From: Daedaleopsis sinensis
Lineage: Eukaryota; Basidiomycota; Agaricomycetes; Polyporales; Polyporaceae
DNA length: 64,000 nt
Direction: 5' to 3'
Assembly (NCBI GenBank): GCA_033807695.1
Contig: CM066310.1
Coordinates: 1,612,001 to 1,676,000 of the forward strand
Shown here: positions 1-13,002 of the stretch, in pieces
Layout of the letters: the number at the start of each line of letters is the position of its first letter
Numbering within the stretch: position 1 is the first letter of the stretch
Position numbers and translations under genes: made by a program
Notes under the pieces: model-generated
The model's database searches: none
The model's input: only the letters and a program-made list of their open reading frames with translations
Told to the model about the DNA's origin: nothing

Positions 1-3000
1 CAACAACTCAACCAGATCTCGCAAAACTCCTCTCGCAATCATACAGTAAGCACCCGGAACGGATCCGACCCGCCGCCCTCGAGGCCCGCCAGGACGGCCT
101 GGCGCACCGCGCCGAGGTAGTCGCCCAGCCTGCGCCCGTCCTGGTTTGAGAAGTCGTCGTAGAGCCGGTAGCGCGAGTCCGCAACGATGTTGACGAGCGA
201 CAGCGCGTGCTTGACGTTCCTGGAGGATAAGCAAAGAAAAGGGGCAGTAGGACGTCAGCAGCCGTGCAACAGACCACGATGGGAGATTGACGGGAAGGGA
301 GTGAGGGACAAGGGGCGCGTGAGAGAAGAGTCGAGAGGGCGGGACGTACTCTGGTATCCGGCTGCGCGAGTTGACGAGGATCGAGTGCAGGCGGAGGATA
401 AGTTCCGGGATGTATATCTGGCGGATGCGAGCGAGGTCGCGCCGTCTTCGGTCACCTGCTGCGCGAACGGGTGAGCATGGTCGCGTCATAATGCCTCAAA
501 AAGCGAAGACGAAGACGGCTTACCGCTATTGGCCTCCTCGTCGGCCATCAGCCAGTCCGTCGTCAACAGCTTGACGGTGTCCTCCCTCGCCTGCTCGATC
601 AAGCCCTGCACGAGGACAGTCAGTCCCGCCTCTCGTTCCAAGTCACCCCAAGATGAACGACGTACTGTGTAGTCGCTCAGCCACGCCGCCCTCGTCTCCC
701 TGTTCATTTGCGGCTGCTCAAGAGCCTCGCACTCGACCACGCGCGCGAACGTCTCCCAGACGCCGAAGAACTGGCGGTACTGCATGTACTCGGTCGCCTG
801 GTCCTCGGGGTCGCGCAGACTTCCCAGCTCGGGGGGAAGCATCTCCAGCAGGCTCTTTGCTAGCTGTACCCGACCGCGGCCTGTATGTGTTCAAGGAGAT
901 ATTCAGATGTCAGGCGAGGCGCGGACACTCCGAGAACAGGCATGAAACGCACCGAGAAGGTATCGCAGGATGACGTTTGCCTGCTCGAGCGCGGTGTCGT
1001 ACGTCGACTCCACGAACGTCGTCCACTCAATCGAACGCACGAGCAGCCACTCGGCGTCTGTGGGGGCGGGCTCCAACCCGATGATCGACGGGAGCGGCCC
1101 TTTCGCTGGCGGTAGGATCTGTTCGTCATACGAGCACGAGGGTTGTAAGGAGAGCGGTGAGCGTTACGTAGCGAAAGCGGGGGTGAGGCAGAGATACGTA
1201 CGGTGAATGCCTTCTCGATCGTCCGCTCCGCCGTGACGACGGCGACGCGCTCGACGTCGAGCCCGTGTTCGCGCGCGCGAGTGAGCGCAAGGCGTCGCGC
1301 GTGCGCATCACCAGAGAGCTCAAGAGAGGTGAGGAACAACGCATAGCGTTCGACTGCGTTGTCGCCCAGCGCCCCGGCGTACATTGCGATCAGCTCGCGC
1401 TGGCCTGCGCCCTAGCCACACCCTTCGATCAGTACTTCGGCAGAGCACGAAGGAGGTTGCGTCATACCTCCAATACTTGAAGATACGCCTCCAGGATGAT
1501 CTGGGTGGCTAGCGGAGACACGGGGATGTCGATCATCTGCAAGAACAGACACAGATGCGCGAAGAAGCGCGTCATCGCGGGATACCTACGCGAGACAGTC
1601 AATACAGAATGTTCAAGAACAGGACTGCTAACCTACTCCGGGGCCGAGAGGTACAGTCCCTCTTGCAAGTTGCTCGCAAACGTCTCTAGTAGTACGTCTG
1701 TGCGGTCGAGGATGATGTGCAGCTGTGATACGTGGTAAGGGTGATCTGCAGGTGCGCTATGTCGCATTCGCATGCATTCGTTCAACGATGAGCAGCGGCC
1801 ACACAGATAGGCAAAGAAGACCCACCCTTCAGCTACCTGTACGTTCGACAGCGCGTCGAGGGTCTGCATAACCTCCTCTTCCCATTCGTCCTCCTCGCCG
1901 CCACCTACAGCTTGCCCTTCGGGGCCTGCTGTGGCCCCGCTCTCGAGCGCGCCTAGACCACCTTCCCAGAAACACTCTCGCTCGATATTTGCGAGTCCCG
2001 CGCTGAGTCGCTCCTCACACGCGACGCTCACGAGGGCCCACAGATGGTCCTCCCAAGTCCGACAATGCGACTTGAGGGCGGCGGAGGTCGAGGGTGTCGG
2101 CGCGAGCGCGGCATACAGCGCGCGCTCGGATGGGGAGAGGGTTGGCTTGAAATACGGGACCGAGCGGATGAGAAAGGGATCTGGTAAGAGAGCAAGGCAC
2201 GTACGTTGAGTGCCGCACGCTGGCACACGGTCTTCCACATCTTCCTGCGTACGTTGCCGCGCCACTGCTGTGAGTCTTCTGAGTACTCATCGTCCATCGA
2301 ATCCTCATCGCGCGGTTCGTTCGCTGGAGGTGTGCCAGTCAGTCGGGGTAGTTGTACATCTAGGCTGAGGCTGGACTCACCGATCGCGCCCCACTGGAAC
2401 AGCAACGCGCCTCTGATGCTCGCCGCGCGCCATGGTTGGTTTGCTTTCCGGCACAAGTCAACCGCGTCTTCAAATTGGCCTGCTCGGACGTGTGCATATA
2501 GTGCTTGTAGCACTGCTTTATCATAAGCCTGTTCGATATCATTCAGGAATGGCTCTCCAACAGCAAGGCTGCTCGCATATGCAGGGAGTGTGCTTGAACA
2601 CGTAGCCCATCGGGGTGCCGTGTGCGATCTCGACTTGCTGCAGCAACTACCGGCAACGAAAAGACAGAAGACTCACCGCATCGTCAGGCGTCAGCCCTTT
2701 TCCATCCTCCCCATCCCTGTTCACCGCATCCGGGTCCAACTCCGTCACCAAACCCGCGGCCAACCGCCCAGTCCTCTTCCCTTGCAAGACCGCATTCCGT
2801 GTGAATCGCCAATAGCCATTAGTCGCACCAGGAGTCATTGGTAGAGGTGCCGAGTCGTGTAGCCACTCTCGAACTACGACGAGGGCGGAGAGAAGAGGGG
2901 AGGAATGCATGATGGAGTTCGCGAGCGTTGCGGGTGGCGTGTAGGGGTTTGCGGCGAGGAGGTCGCGGGGATGGGGGTATTCGGGCGGTGTTGTCTTTCG

Positions 3001-3348
3001 TAGTCTTCGCGCAGTCAATTCAAGACCGTGAGCACAATAGAAGGCAAGTTACGCACGACATGAGTGCTTGTAGAAGTGCCCAGGTGTCGCTCTCCATTTT
3101 GAGAGCTTCCAGCTCATGCGGGGAGAGGTTCCCAGCTATGGCCTCCTCTTGCAGCTCCAGTAGTCTGTATGTTCAGTTGGTCGGCAGCCATATGCCACTT
3201 AGAAATAAATAACGCACTGCTGAGTGCAGATTTGTCGTAATTTGGGAGCAAACCCATCTTCAGGATGGAGGAGGAACTCAAGGTTGTCCTTGTTCGCTTG
3301 GCATACCGATAGGACTTCAGCGCAAGACGCGTATAGAGACTCCGTCAT
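1..3348 (-). CDS. NUP84: Nucleoporin of the Nup84/Nup107 family (3' end outside window)
   Basis: Subunit of the Y-shaped (Nup84/Nup107-160) scaffold of the nuclear pore, acting at the nuclear envelope. I chose the ATG at 3346-3348, giving an N-terminus MTESLYASCAEVL followed by short introns. The diagnostic stretch lies at about 2380-2513 and reads VRAGQFEDAVDLCRKANQPW then RAASIRGALLFQWGA, the helical solenoid signature of this family. Further solenoid exons are seen at about 1640-2265, 1210-1390 (NAVERYALFLTSLELSG), 490-842 (QYRQFFGVWETFARVVECE) and 60-225 (RYRLYDDFSNQDG). At least eight introns of about 50-60 nt are needed, with clear GTACGT/CAG borders, for example inside the 486-842 stretch. 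The C-terminus runs off the left edge. The gene points away from the reductase and shares an upstream region with it. Family assignment is confident; the individual introns are inferred. Confidence 0.85.
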
Positions 3349-4596
3349 ATCAGCAGCACATCAATAGCTCTCCGAGGAGGTTTAGAGCGACAGACAAGGC
3401 AAAAGCACAGAATGAGAACGAGGTCGGGAACAAACGTCCATATGAACGCGAGACGCGTCGGTGGCTGATGGGCGCTTCCTACCATCTCCTCGGGGTTAGG
3501 GTTCCGCGAAGTGGTTTTTCGAAATTCGTACTGTACCGACCTCGTGAAGGGGTTCTTGTAAGATTTCTCGATCGGACTACCACTAAATTCTCAAAGATTT
3601 CTCAGACGTGTCATCTAGTGGTATACAAAACAACGTCCGAGTCGTACATCGGTCGCATATGTTGACTGCAAGCCAATCAGAAGCTGGCCGTGGCACAGCC
3701 ACCCAGAAGACTGCCGACCCGCGTCCGACCGCAACTTCTGCCTCTCACCACCATCAGGCAGTGAGAATGACTCAGCCATACGTTCACGTTCAAGCTATTG
3801 ATATTCTTTGCAGCGTTAAGACAATGATGGGCATAGGAAAGGATCTTCCGATAGAGTGGTAAGTCCTCTTTTACAACCGGCGTTCCTCCGACAGATAAAC
3901 GTCAAACCCTCATACGCCTTCTCGGCGTGACAACAGATGGCTGATACACGCAGCAAAAGTTTCCCTTCCTCATCTTGTGGGAACTTAACAAGGAGATGAT
4001 TTCCGACGCTGTTCCAGGTAGCAAAACACGTTCGTTGAAGTGTATATACACTTGCTAACTTTGGGACATAACGGCAACATGCTATCATTGATACTAATAA
4101 CCACCCCGATTACTACAGTGCTGACTCTTCTCTCCACTTCTCGCTGCAATATAATAATTAAGTGAGTCATCTCTATTTAACATCCCCAATGTTTACCGCG
4201 CTCTGAATCAACACACTTACGCTTACAGGTGGCTATTCCGGCAAACGCTGCTACCTGCAACGTTGCCGACAGTCAGTGCTCCGTTAGCGTCGGCAGGATT
4301 GTCGGCCCGGAAGATATTCATGGATCATCGGACTTTGACTTAATGATGCTTCTTGGGAAAAGAAGGGAGTCGCGCGAGAAACTCTACGAGTCGACTCATC
4401 CTACTCGTTTTGATGACGTTCAATTCCAATTCCAGCGATGAAGTGCCCATCGGACTTGTATCTTCGCCTCCGTTTGCCTCGGTACTCTGGAGATAGCTCG
4501 AAGGTCTTTCAGACTTTGCAGTACATATATAAACGGGTCCGTACCATCCCTTGCATCCCATTCTATCCTGCCATCTCAGCTCATCTACTATTCATC
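3349..4596. other. Divergent intergenic region between the nucleoporin and reductase genes
   Basis: About 1.25 kb with no convincing coding exon. It must hold the promoters of both flanking, divergently transcribed genes. Short ORFs here have no recognisable motif. The only clear core element is the TATA-like box close to the reductase start. Confidence 0.6.
4525..4533 (+). promoter_or_regulatory. TATA-like box of the reductase gene
   Basis: The sequence ATATATAAA lies about 65-70 nt upstream of the ATG at 4597. A pyrimidine-rich stretch follows between box and ATG, a common basidiomycete promoter layout. Assignment rests on position and sequence only. Confidence 0.5.
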
Positions 4597-7500
4597 ATGC
4601 CTCTCGATCACACTGTTCCTACTACTATCAGCACTATTTTCCGCAAGCCTGAGGAACTCCTCCGGCGCCATGACATAACAATCCCGCAGCTCTTCGAATG
4701 GCACGCCAAGGAGAACCCAGATTACCCTCTGTTCGTCTACCACGATGGCTCGAAGCTCGAGTACATCACCTACTCGGTGGCCAACCGAGCCATAGACCGC
4801 GCCGCCCGTTTCGTGGCATCGACCGTAGGCGCGAACCCCCCTAAATCTAGTTCGCTGCCTGTGGTGGCTATCTTTGCCAATGCAGGTGAGTGCATCCAAA
4901 CCTATCGCGACCGCTACTTCTGACCCCACCCGTGTGCTCAGACACCGTCTCGTACTTCTGCACTTACATGGGAGTCATACGTGCAGGCTGCACCGTCTTC
5001 CTCGTCTCGACCCGGAACGGATCCGCCGCGGTCGCCGACATGCTGCAGCGGACGGGCGCGGGCCACATCATCGTTTCCGCTGACGATGCGATGCGCTCCA
5101 CCGCGGCGGACGCCCTTTCGACTCTGTCGAGCGCCGGGGTGAATGTCATCCAACTCGCGATGCCGACCTTCGAGGCTCTGTTTGCCGAGCACTCAGAGCC
5201 GGGAAGCCCGTTCGAGGCGCAAGTACAGTTCCCGACTAGCTTCGACATGGGTGCACATGCCACCATCATGCACTCTTCTGGTAAATGATACTATCAGCTC
5301 CGACGGCCTACTTCCTGCTGAACAGGGCATCACAGGTTCGACCGGACACCCGAAGACGATTTACTGGACCCACGCTGCAATGGCACAATGGGGCCAAGGA
5401 CCGCGTACGCAGTGTCTCACCCGGTCGACTAATATTTTGCATCAACTCACCGCATATACAGTAGGCTGCGAGGTGAACGTCGAGGGCTCGATCTTTGCAT
5501 GCCACGGCTCGCCCATGTTCCACGGTCTTGGGACGTATGTCTGCTCAGGCGCTGTAAGTGCACAGGTGTTTGACGAGGGTCTAATTCGAAGCTTACTGGG
5601 ATCGATGCTGCTGCAGGCTTGGGCAGGGTTTGTGGTTGGCGTGTTCAAGCCGACCTTCCCGCCGACCCTCCCGATCCCGGATGCCGTCTGGGAAGGCCTT
5701 GTGGCGGTCAATGCGGACTACTCCTGGAGTGTCCCTTCGTTCATCGAGGTCAGTGCTATGACTTCTCTCCTCATTGCGCGCGAGCCTGATTGGCCGTTTT
5801 CGCGCTTACTTAGGAATGGGCACGAGACCCGGAGAAGGTCTTGTACATGAAGAAGATGCGTGGTATGGTACGTGCATCAGACCTATCTCCTGCGGACTGT
5901 AGTGCTTACTGATATGGTGCGTGCAGATGTTTGGAGGCGCTGCGCTGAACGCCGAAGTAGGCAACGTTCTCGCGCGTAGTGGTGTGTCGCTCTTCAGCGA
6001 GTATGGCTGGTAGGTCGCTCCATGTTCGCGCCAGTCAATCCGAGTCTAATTCTGACCCAATGCTGCCCAGTACGGAGGCGGGCATGATCAACGAATTCGC
6101 CAGGCGTAAGTCAATGTCGCAGCATTTAAAACCAACTTACGAATCGGACACCTTTATAGCTAACCCTGGTCTGGAGTGGGAGTACTGGAAGCCTGGCGCG
6201 GGAGTTGAAATATACTTCCGCCCCGTCGAGAAGGACTTGTGTGAAATTATCGTCATCGTGAGTACCTCTAGCAGCCTATGGGGTGCTGATCTGATCGCCC
6301 CTCGTCAGTCTCCTCGTGATGTTCCTCTAGCGCAGACGAACACCAAGATAGGCGATCGCGATGCGTACGCGACCAGCGACCTCACGGTGCCGCACCCAAC
6401 GAAGCCAGGCTTTTGGAAGATCATCGGACGCGCGGACGAGCAGATTGTCCTCTCCAACGGCGAGAAGGTACGCACGAACTCCTGCGTTCTGGTGTGGGCA
6501 TGACTGACGGGCTGTAGACCAATCCTCTTCCTCTAGGTCTGTCACAACCCTACTACTGTTCCTGCGAATGCCGACTGATTCTCAATGACAGAGAAAATGA
6601 TCAACGACAACCCCTTCGTCAAGAGCTCGGTGATGTTCGGACGGGGCAAGTTCCAGAACGGGGTGCTCATCGAGCCGGCGGAGGACTACGTCTTCGACGC
6701 CACGGACGTCAAGCAGCTAGAGGCCTTCAGAAACGCCATATGGCCGACCATCGAGCGCGTGAACGAGTTCGCGCCACAGCACTCCCGCATCTTCAAGGAG
6801 GTACGTACCGCTGCGCTGCAAGTAGCGGGCGGATGGCTGACGAGTGGCGCTTCTTCTGCCTAGATGATCATGGTGACGTCCCCGTCCAAGCCGTTCGAGT
6901 TCACGGTCAAGAACCAGCCGCGGCGGAACTTCATCCTGCAGCATTACCACGACGAGATCGAAGCGCTCTACAAGGAGGTCGAGAGCAGCGCACAGGGCGA
7001 CCTCGTGCCCCCATCGACGTGGGACCCTGCGAGTACACTTGCGTTCGTGCGCGCTGTTGTAGAGGGCACGCTCTGCCGGGCCATCGCCGACGACGCGGAC
7101 ATCTTCCGGAGCGGTGGAGACAGGTACGTCCTTCAAATCTAGCGGGGAACATCCATATGTCCTCTGTCTCCTCACACGCCCATCGTCAGCCTGCAAGCGA
7201 CGTGGATCTGCAACACCATTCTTCGCGCGGTCCGCGAAACGGACAAGGCCGCCGCCGCGCGCGTCCCGATGAACCTCGTCTTCGCCGCCCCAACCATCGC
7301 GTCCCTCGCCCACGTGATCCACGACATTCTGCACAGCGAGTCCGATGCTAGCTCCCAGCGCCGCCAGCCGCAGGACCTGTGGGACTACGTCGCGAAGTAC
7401 TCTGCGAATCTCCCCTCGCGACCCGCGAATTTGGTCGCGCGTGCTCTTGGGAGGGACGTCGTCGTGATCACCGGAACAACGGGCGGGTTCGGGTGTGACA

Positions 7501-8811
7501 CGCTCGAGCACCTGCTGAACGACGAGAAGGTCGAGCGGGTGTACGCGTTCAACCGGAAGGGCGCGCAGGCGATGGAGCGGCAGAGGGCGCAGTTCCGCGC
7601 CAGGGGCTTGAACGAGGCTCTCTTGGACTCGCCGAAGTTCAGGATGGTCGAGGCGGTCCTCCATGAGCCTGGATTCGGCTTGGATGAGCAATTGCTCGAT
7701 GAGGTAGGTGTCGCGCGACTCACAGCTTTAGTCGGTTTAACTGAGAATCCCGGCAGATCCGGACTTCTGTGACGCACATCATGCACAACGGTAAGCACAC
7801 TGTGCTGTTGGTTCGTATGTTACCGTGATAATCATGCCGTTCGTATAGCTTGGAAAGTCAACTTTAACATGTCTATCGCGTCCTTCGAGGTCGACATTCA
7901 AGGGACTCGTAACTTTGTCGACCTCGCTTTGAGCTCTCCGTACATCCGACCGCCGTCAATCATTTTCGTGAGCTCCGTGGGCACCTTCGCTAGTGCGTCC
8001 ATTTGTGACTCCTTTGAATCGACGCACTGACAAACGATCGTCTCATACAGACTGTACACTTCCTCCGCCGGTGCCAGAAGTCTCCATGAACGACCCCGCA
8101 TTCGCATTCGGCTCCGGCTACTCCGAGTCCAAGTGGGTCACGGAGCACATGCTCGAAACCGTCTCGGAACAGACCGATGTGCACACCATTGTCATGCGAC
8201 TCGGACAGGTTGCTGGAGACCGTCTAGGCTACTGGAACGAGAAGGAGTGGTTCCCGTCGCTCGTCAAGTCCGCCCTGTTCCAACGCTGCCTGCCGGACAT
8301 TGAGGGAGTGAGTGACTCCTCAAAAAATCGAGTGCCCCCACAGATGCTGACGTCCGATGTCCAATAGACTGTTGCGTGGTTCCCGGCCTACGAGGCGGCG
8401 AAAGCATTCGCCCAGATGCGCCACTCGGAGGAGCGCTTCCTCCACCTCGTCCACCCGACCCCAACGACCTGGCACACCCTCATGGCTCCTATCGCGCAGT
8501 CCCTCGGAGTCCCGCTCGTCTCGTACAAGGAGTGGCTTGCCACGCTCGAGAGCAGCGTGAGCTCAGGCTCCTCGGAGGAGGTCGAGACGATGAAGCGCAA
8601 CCCTGCGCTGCGCATCCTGCCGTTCTTCAAGGCGCAGGGCCAGGTCATGGACTCAAGCCTGGGCGGAGAGCGCGAGCCGATGGGCTTTGTGTACCTGTCG
8701 ACGGAGAAGGCGGCGAAGGTGTCGGACGCGTTCACGAAGATGCCGCAGCTGGATGGAGAGCGCTCGATGGCTTGGGTTGCTGCCTGGACGAAGGCGGGTT
8801 TCTTGAACTAA
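4597..8811 (+). CDS. Adenylate-forming reductase (A-T-R, NRPS-like)
   Basis: Activates a carboxylic or amino acid with ATP, loads it on a phosphopantetheine arm and reduces the thioester with NAD(P)H. About 16 exons encode about 1,100 residues, the usual size. Adenylation domain (about 1-560): the A3 loop HSSGSTGHPK is formed across an intron at 5281-5335; the YGCTEAG motif is near 6000-6090, also across an intron; the NGEKTNPLPLE motif is at about 6457-6535. Carrier domain (about 600-690): GGDSLQA, where the attachment Ser codon is split by the intron starting at 7123 (AG|C). Reductase domain (about 720-1115): nucleotide-binding TGTTGGFG at about 7470-7495 and catalytic GYSESKW near 8120. 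Start chosen at the first ATG after the TATA-like box, with the N-terminus MPLDHTVPTTISTIF. All three active-site motifs are intact. Substrate cannot be told; the class includes aminoadipate-reductase-like and natural-product aryl or amino acid reductases. No other biosynthetic genes adjoin it. Confidence 0.88.
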
Positions 8812-9315
8812 CGAGACCACCACTCTGAACTGGATGTGCGTATAGAGTACTATGCTTTATATATGCCATATTCTTGTTCCTGTCATCCTTGCCATCCCAG
8901 CACGCAGCCGTCGCGTCGGACGAGGCTCGAGTCTACGAAACTACTCCTCTTCTCGCCCTCTCAGCAATCATGGTGCCTGTGCGCTGTCGGCTTCAAGTCG
9001 ACAGAGTCCGACTCGCCCACGTAGAAAATACCAACCTCCTATGGGGTGATTGTGATCTTGAGAGTTGTGTGGCTTCAGTTGGTAACGTTCGGTGACGATG
9101 TTCGACTTTGATACAGACGACGAAACTTCGCATCTCGGAGTTCCCGACCGTCAGCATCACTGGATGGGCCATACGCGAGAGAACTGAAGTGAACGATTGC
9201 GGTACAGACAAGAGTCTGAAGGGTTTACGTTACGAAACAGATACGCATGAATGTTAAAAAAATTGGAGAATCCTAGTATGGGGGACACTACTACTTAGAC
9301 TGGGGGCTGAGATCT
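8812..9315. other. Intergenic region between convergent genes
   Basis: Lies between the stop of the reductase (plus) and the stop of the broken F-box gene (minus), so both 3' ends face each other. No motif or gene is visible in it. Confidence 0.6.
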
Positions 9316-9766
9316 CTATAAAAGCGGAAGATAGCGATAGAGATTGTCGACGACAAACTTAACGTCCCCGGGCTCAAACTCCTTCTCGTGCCTGCGCAGC
9401 GCGACCACCCTAGAATCGTCAGCGAAAGAGAGTTTCATGTCGATGGGCACACGATACTCACCAGGCGCGCAGGTGCCACACAATGCCCTCGGGGGTTTCG
9501 GGCAGCTTCAGGTAGCGGTCACAACCCGGGCGATACGTCTTCCGCGTCAGCCGATCGCACTGACGGCACAGCGCGATCGCGAGGGGCTCAGCCTGAGGCC
9601 GCTCGGCCAGCCTAGCTTGGACCTTCGCGTGCACTTCGGAGGAGATTGTCACTGGCACGGCACCCGGCAATGGGTCGTCTGGGGCAGGGATGTACTTCAC
9701 ACAGCAGTCCGGGCCCGCATCGAGGGAGTGAGTACGCTTGAGAACCAGGTTGCGCTTCGGCAGGTC
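9316..9766 (-). pseudogene. Interrupted F-box gene, segment 5 (C-terminus)
   Basis: Last coding segment of the minus-strand F-box gene. It opens with LPKRNLVLKRTHSLDAGPDC, runs through a cysteine-containing stretch CRQCDRLTRKTYRPGCDRYL and ends, after a short intron near 9420-9470, with NLYRYLPLL and a TAG at 9316-9318. The C-terminal pattern (a cysteine pair, then YRPGCD, then WHLRA) is, from memory, typical of agaricomycete F-box proteins. Immediately upstream lies Plavaka element 1. Removing that element with one copy of the TC/GA duplication joins this frame to segment 4 (HHCRPD|LPKRN). No stop or frameshift is seen inside the piece. Confidence 0.8.
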
Positions 9767-9783
9767 CATCAGCAAAACGTCCG
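9767..9783 (+). repeat. Left terminal inverted repeat of Plavaka element 1
   Basis: CATCAGCAAAACGTCCG, exact reverse complement of 16705-16721. The first ten bases recur at both ends of Plavaka element 2. Confidence 0.88.
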
Positions 9784-10493
9784 AAACACTTGGGCACTTA
9801 GAGTCACTGAGACGCACTGGGACGCTCTGACCCAGAGGCTCCCAGTGATTCTCAGTGCCTCTGATATTCACTGGATCAGTAGGTTCAATCCCTGATCCAG
9901 TGCAGCAAAGGGCACTCAAGTCATGCTCAGTCGTCTCAAGTGCCGGGAAGTATAGCTCAGTCATCTCAAGTGCCGGGAAGTGTAGCGCACAGGGATTCCA
10001 GTCGGCACAAGCAATATATTGTAGCCAAATTGCGGATACAAATGTACTACTAGTAGGAGCGCATACGACGACGACCGTGTATTGTAGACAGCACAATGAG
10101 TTCATGGAATAAGGAGCGGACATGTGATAACGTACACACAGGCGAACATGATACAGCAAAGGAGTGGACACGTCATCACGACGCACAGAGTCGAGCGGAC
10201 TGAGATACAATCTGAGGTGGAGGAGCAACGAAAAAGAGCGGACACATACTAGAATGACAGAATGCGAGTGAGGAACAGAGGAGGCGCGGACAGTCAAAAG
10301 AGTGGACGTGTCATAACAACACTGCGGCAGCGGGACAGGGAGGAGAGTAGCGTGATCGGGATGGATTCTAGTACATCGGATGTGAGGGTCACTGCGGGAG
10401 TGGGATTTGGGCTAGGATATACCATGCTTGAGCCCGAGGGGAGGATGTGGTACGGAGGGGGAAATCGAGAAGACTCACGTTGGTGTGGTACAT

Positions 10494-12584
10494 CTAAACG
10501 TCCTCCAAAGCTGCGTCCATCATGTGCGCACGTCCGGTTGCGGGCACGGCATCGTCGGCATCATCATCCTCGCGCTCCTCGTCGGAATCGTCGTCGAGTC
10601 CCCTCGCGCATATTTCGGCCTTCTTCAAGATGAGATCCCACTGAACGTCGGATAGATCAATGATACTCGTGAGGTATTCGGAGGCCGTCTTGCCCCAGAG
10701 GCGATCCGAGAACTTGGCCTCCTCGGTGCGTGGTGCAGGGCGCCGCAAGCTACCGGTCTTCCACATCTTGAGTGCTCGCTCAACCTATACAACATGTGTT
10801 AGCCATTCGGTCAGATGCACTGACTGTGATATATCATACCGCTGTAGTTGCGAGTGCGAGAGCGTTGCACGGGTGGTCACAGATCTGGTCGGCGGGCTTC
10901 CCGATCCGTCGAACGTGACAGGCGAGGGTACACCTGATCAGCGTACCCTGATATGCGCCGTATGCTTTCTATGTGCAATTTTTTCAGACGGTGTATTGGG
11001 GAGAATAGTAGTATACTTACCGGAACACCAGTGAGGGCACAGTCCTCAACCTTCTCGTAGCGGAATGGGTACGAGACCCCATTGGAATCGGGGTCATCGT
11101 GGAACGCCCACTCCACGAAAGCTGCACGATCCTCGGCCGTATCAAAGCGGCTTGACTGAAGGTACGTGGCGACCACAGTAACTGCTTCGTTACCTACTTG
11201 GTTACGATATTCGGAGAGCTTCTGCTTGGTCTGTGACAAGGAATATCAGTTGGCGTGGAATGAGTGTGTCAACAACATGTACTGACGACTTCAAAGAACG
11301 GCTGCCGGGGGATAATGTCGATGTGCAAGTCGGGCCAAACACGTTCAGCGATAATACGCATCGTGCCTACGAAGTCGAAGCCGTATAGCTGCCAGGGGCC
11401 CGTCGCGCCGTTCCCGATGGCTTCTATGAATTTGGGGATGAACGATGTCATGAACAGACCGGTGTATGGACTGAGGATTTGTTCGATGTGACGCATCGAA
11501 AACTGCCCGTTGACTGGGATGGCGGTCGTAGTCGGTGTGGCGGCAGTTGTCAGTCCGGGAGCCGGGTGGCCTTCTTCAACGATTGGGATTGCGGCTACGT
11601 CGACGACAGAGAGCTGGAGAACCTGTACAGATGTGGTCAGTGTGATAGGACCTAGATGAGGCTGCGTGAATAGGCCATTCACAGACCTTGGCCCCTGGCG
11701 CATCCTTGCCTGCCTTAGTGTTGGCACTCAAGGCAGGCCGTTCCACGTCGACAGTGCGATCATCGTCAAGCTCGAGCCCTCCAACGGGCTGTGTGTATAC
11801 CCCTTGACGCTCAATGTCGATGAAGTTGTCGGTACTGGCGATCGTGGTCGTGGTGGTAGGAGTCGGAGTGGCCGGTGCTGAGAACGTCGCCTTTGCCGCA
11901 GCAGTGACGCCCGCGGGCTTGCCTGGCCTGCCTCTTTTGGACGAGCTGTAGCGCACGACGTAGGCGCGAGATAACTTGTGAGCGAACACTTCTCTCTCCG
12001 ACTCGCACTCAGGCTCCTGCTTACACTCACCTGCTGTTGATATTGCCCTCTGCCTTATGCTTCGGGGCTCCGGCACTAGGAGCCAGGTTCTCTTTGGCGG
12101 GGAGGGTGGTGCTCGCAAGAGGGGACTCAGGGTCGAGCCGGTATGTCTCCAAGTCATCGCGGGTGACCCGCTTTAACTTGCCTTTCTGACCAGCCTGTGC
12201 AGGTACCGCCGCAGACTGGGCGAGCAGGACGGGGTCTATGACATTGTCAAGGACAGTCCGGCGTCCATGAGCGGCAGCTGGTGTCTGAGGCGACGAGATT
12301 TCCAATCCAAGAGTGTTGCGTAGGGGGGAGGAAGTCACGACGGAAGGGGGACGTGCCTCGTAAGCAGTGGTTTGCTCACTCTGCGTTTTGAGCTGATTTT
12401 CAAGCAGGGCCAGGTTCCGGAGCTCTTCGTCACGCCTGTTGACGATCTCCTGTCGTTTGGCTTGAAGTGCAACCTCGTCCATGATGACCTGTTCAGAAGA
12501 GCGGCGTGTGCGCTGATCCGCTAGCAGAACAGCAGCGGGGTTGGTGTTGGCGTTTTTGCGACGTGGGCGAGAGGAACCGGACAT
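10494..12584 (-). CDS. Plavaka-1 accessory protein, function unknown
   Basis: Multi-exon gene starting at the ATG at 12582-12584 (MSGSSRPRRKN). The N-terminal third (about 12030-12584) is low-complexity and charged, with a short coiled-coil-like run (ALQAKRQEIVNRRDEELRN). Then come Ala/Thr/Pro-rich exons (11730-12020) and a conserved-looking core: DFVGTMRIIAERVWPDLHID and PRQPFFEVV at about 11280-11400, YEYRNQVGNEAVTVVATYLQ near 11150-11220, ALALATTAVERALKMW across the intron at about 10787-10840. It ends in an acidic tail (DDDSDEEREDDDADD). I recognise the core as recurring beside Plavaka transposases in agaricomycetes but know no function. It shares a divergent promoter region with the transposase. 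An accessory role in transposition (DNA binding or regulation) is inference. Confidence 0.7.
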
Positions 12585-13002
12585 CACTGAAGCTGGTGGG
12601 TTTGTGGTAGAGATGGGGGAGGGAGAGTCGAAAGGAGGAACGACTCAGAGGAGACGGTCGCAGCAGGTAAGTAGCCCGCCCGAACCTGTCTCAAGCTGAT
12701 TTGGGAGAGACTGATATCCCGCCGTAGTAACCTTTTCCAGTAATTCGTGGCGGTTATCTCGGCCGTTGTACACCTTCAATTCGTGCTCCTATTGGGTACG
12801 TCTGAGTTATCTTTGCACCTCATTGTTGTGCATGTTGTCGATGATCGTCTTGTCCGCATGCTTCATGTCTTGTAACAGTAATCAGTGTATGTCACCGGAA
12901 CGGGTCTCCGACAATGAACTTTGCATTCTGAGGCGAAGGAAACACTGTCCGCGCACTCTGCCTTCTCTCGCTCAGCAGCTATACTCTGTAGCCTTACTAC
13001 CC
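12585..13002. promoter_or_regulatory. Divergent promoter region inside Plavaka element 1
   Basis: About 420 bp between the start codons of the accessory gene (minus) and transposase (plus). No coding exon is evident; it should hold both promoters. Confidence 0.5.

Noticed and set aside
4597..9315. Secondary-metabolite gene cluster around the reductase.
   Set aside because: Its neighbours are a nucleoporin gene and a transposon-riddled F-box gene; no tailoring enzyme, transporter or regulator is present.
9740..9790. Reading the left end of Plavaka element 1 as native F-box coding sequence (VLLMDLPKRN).
   Set aside because: GACGTTTTGCTGATG is the terminal inverted repeat, also present at 16705-16721 and, in shorter form, at both ends of element 2. 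The native frame joins HHCRPD directly to LPKRN.
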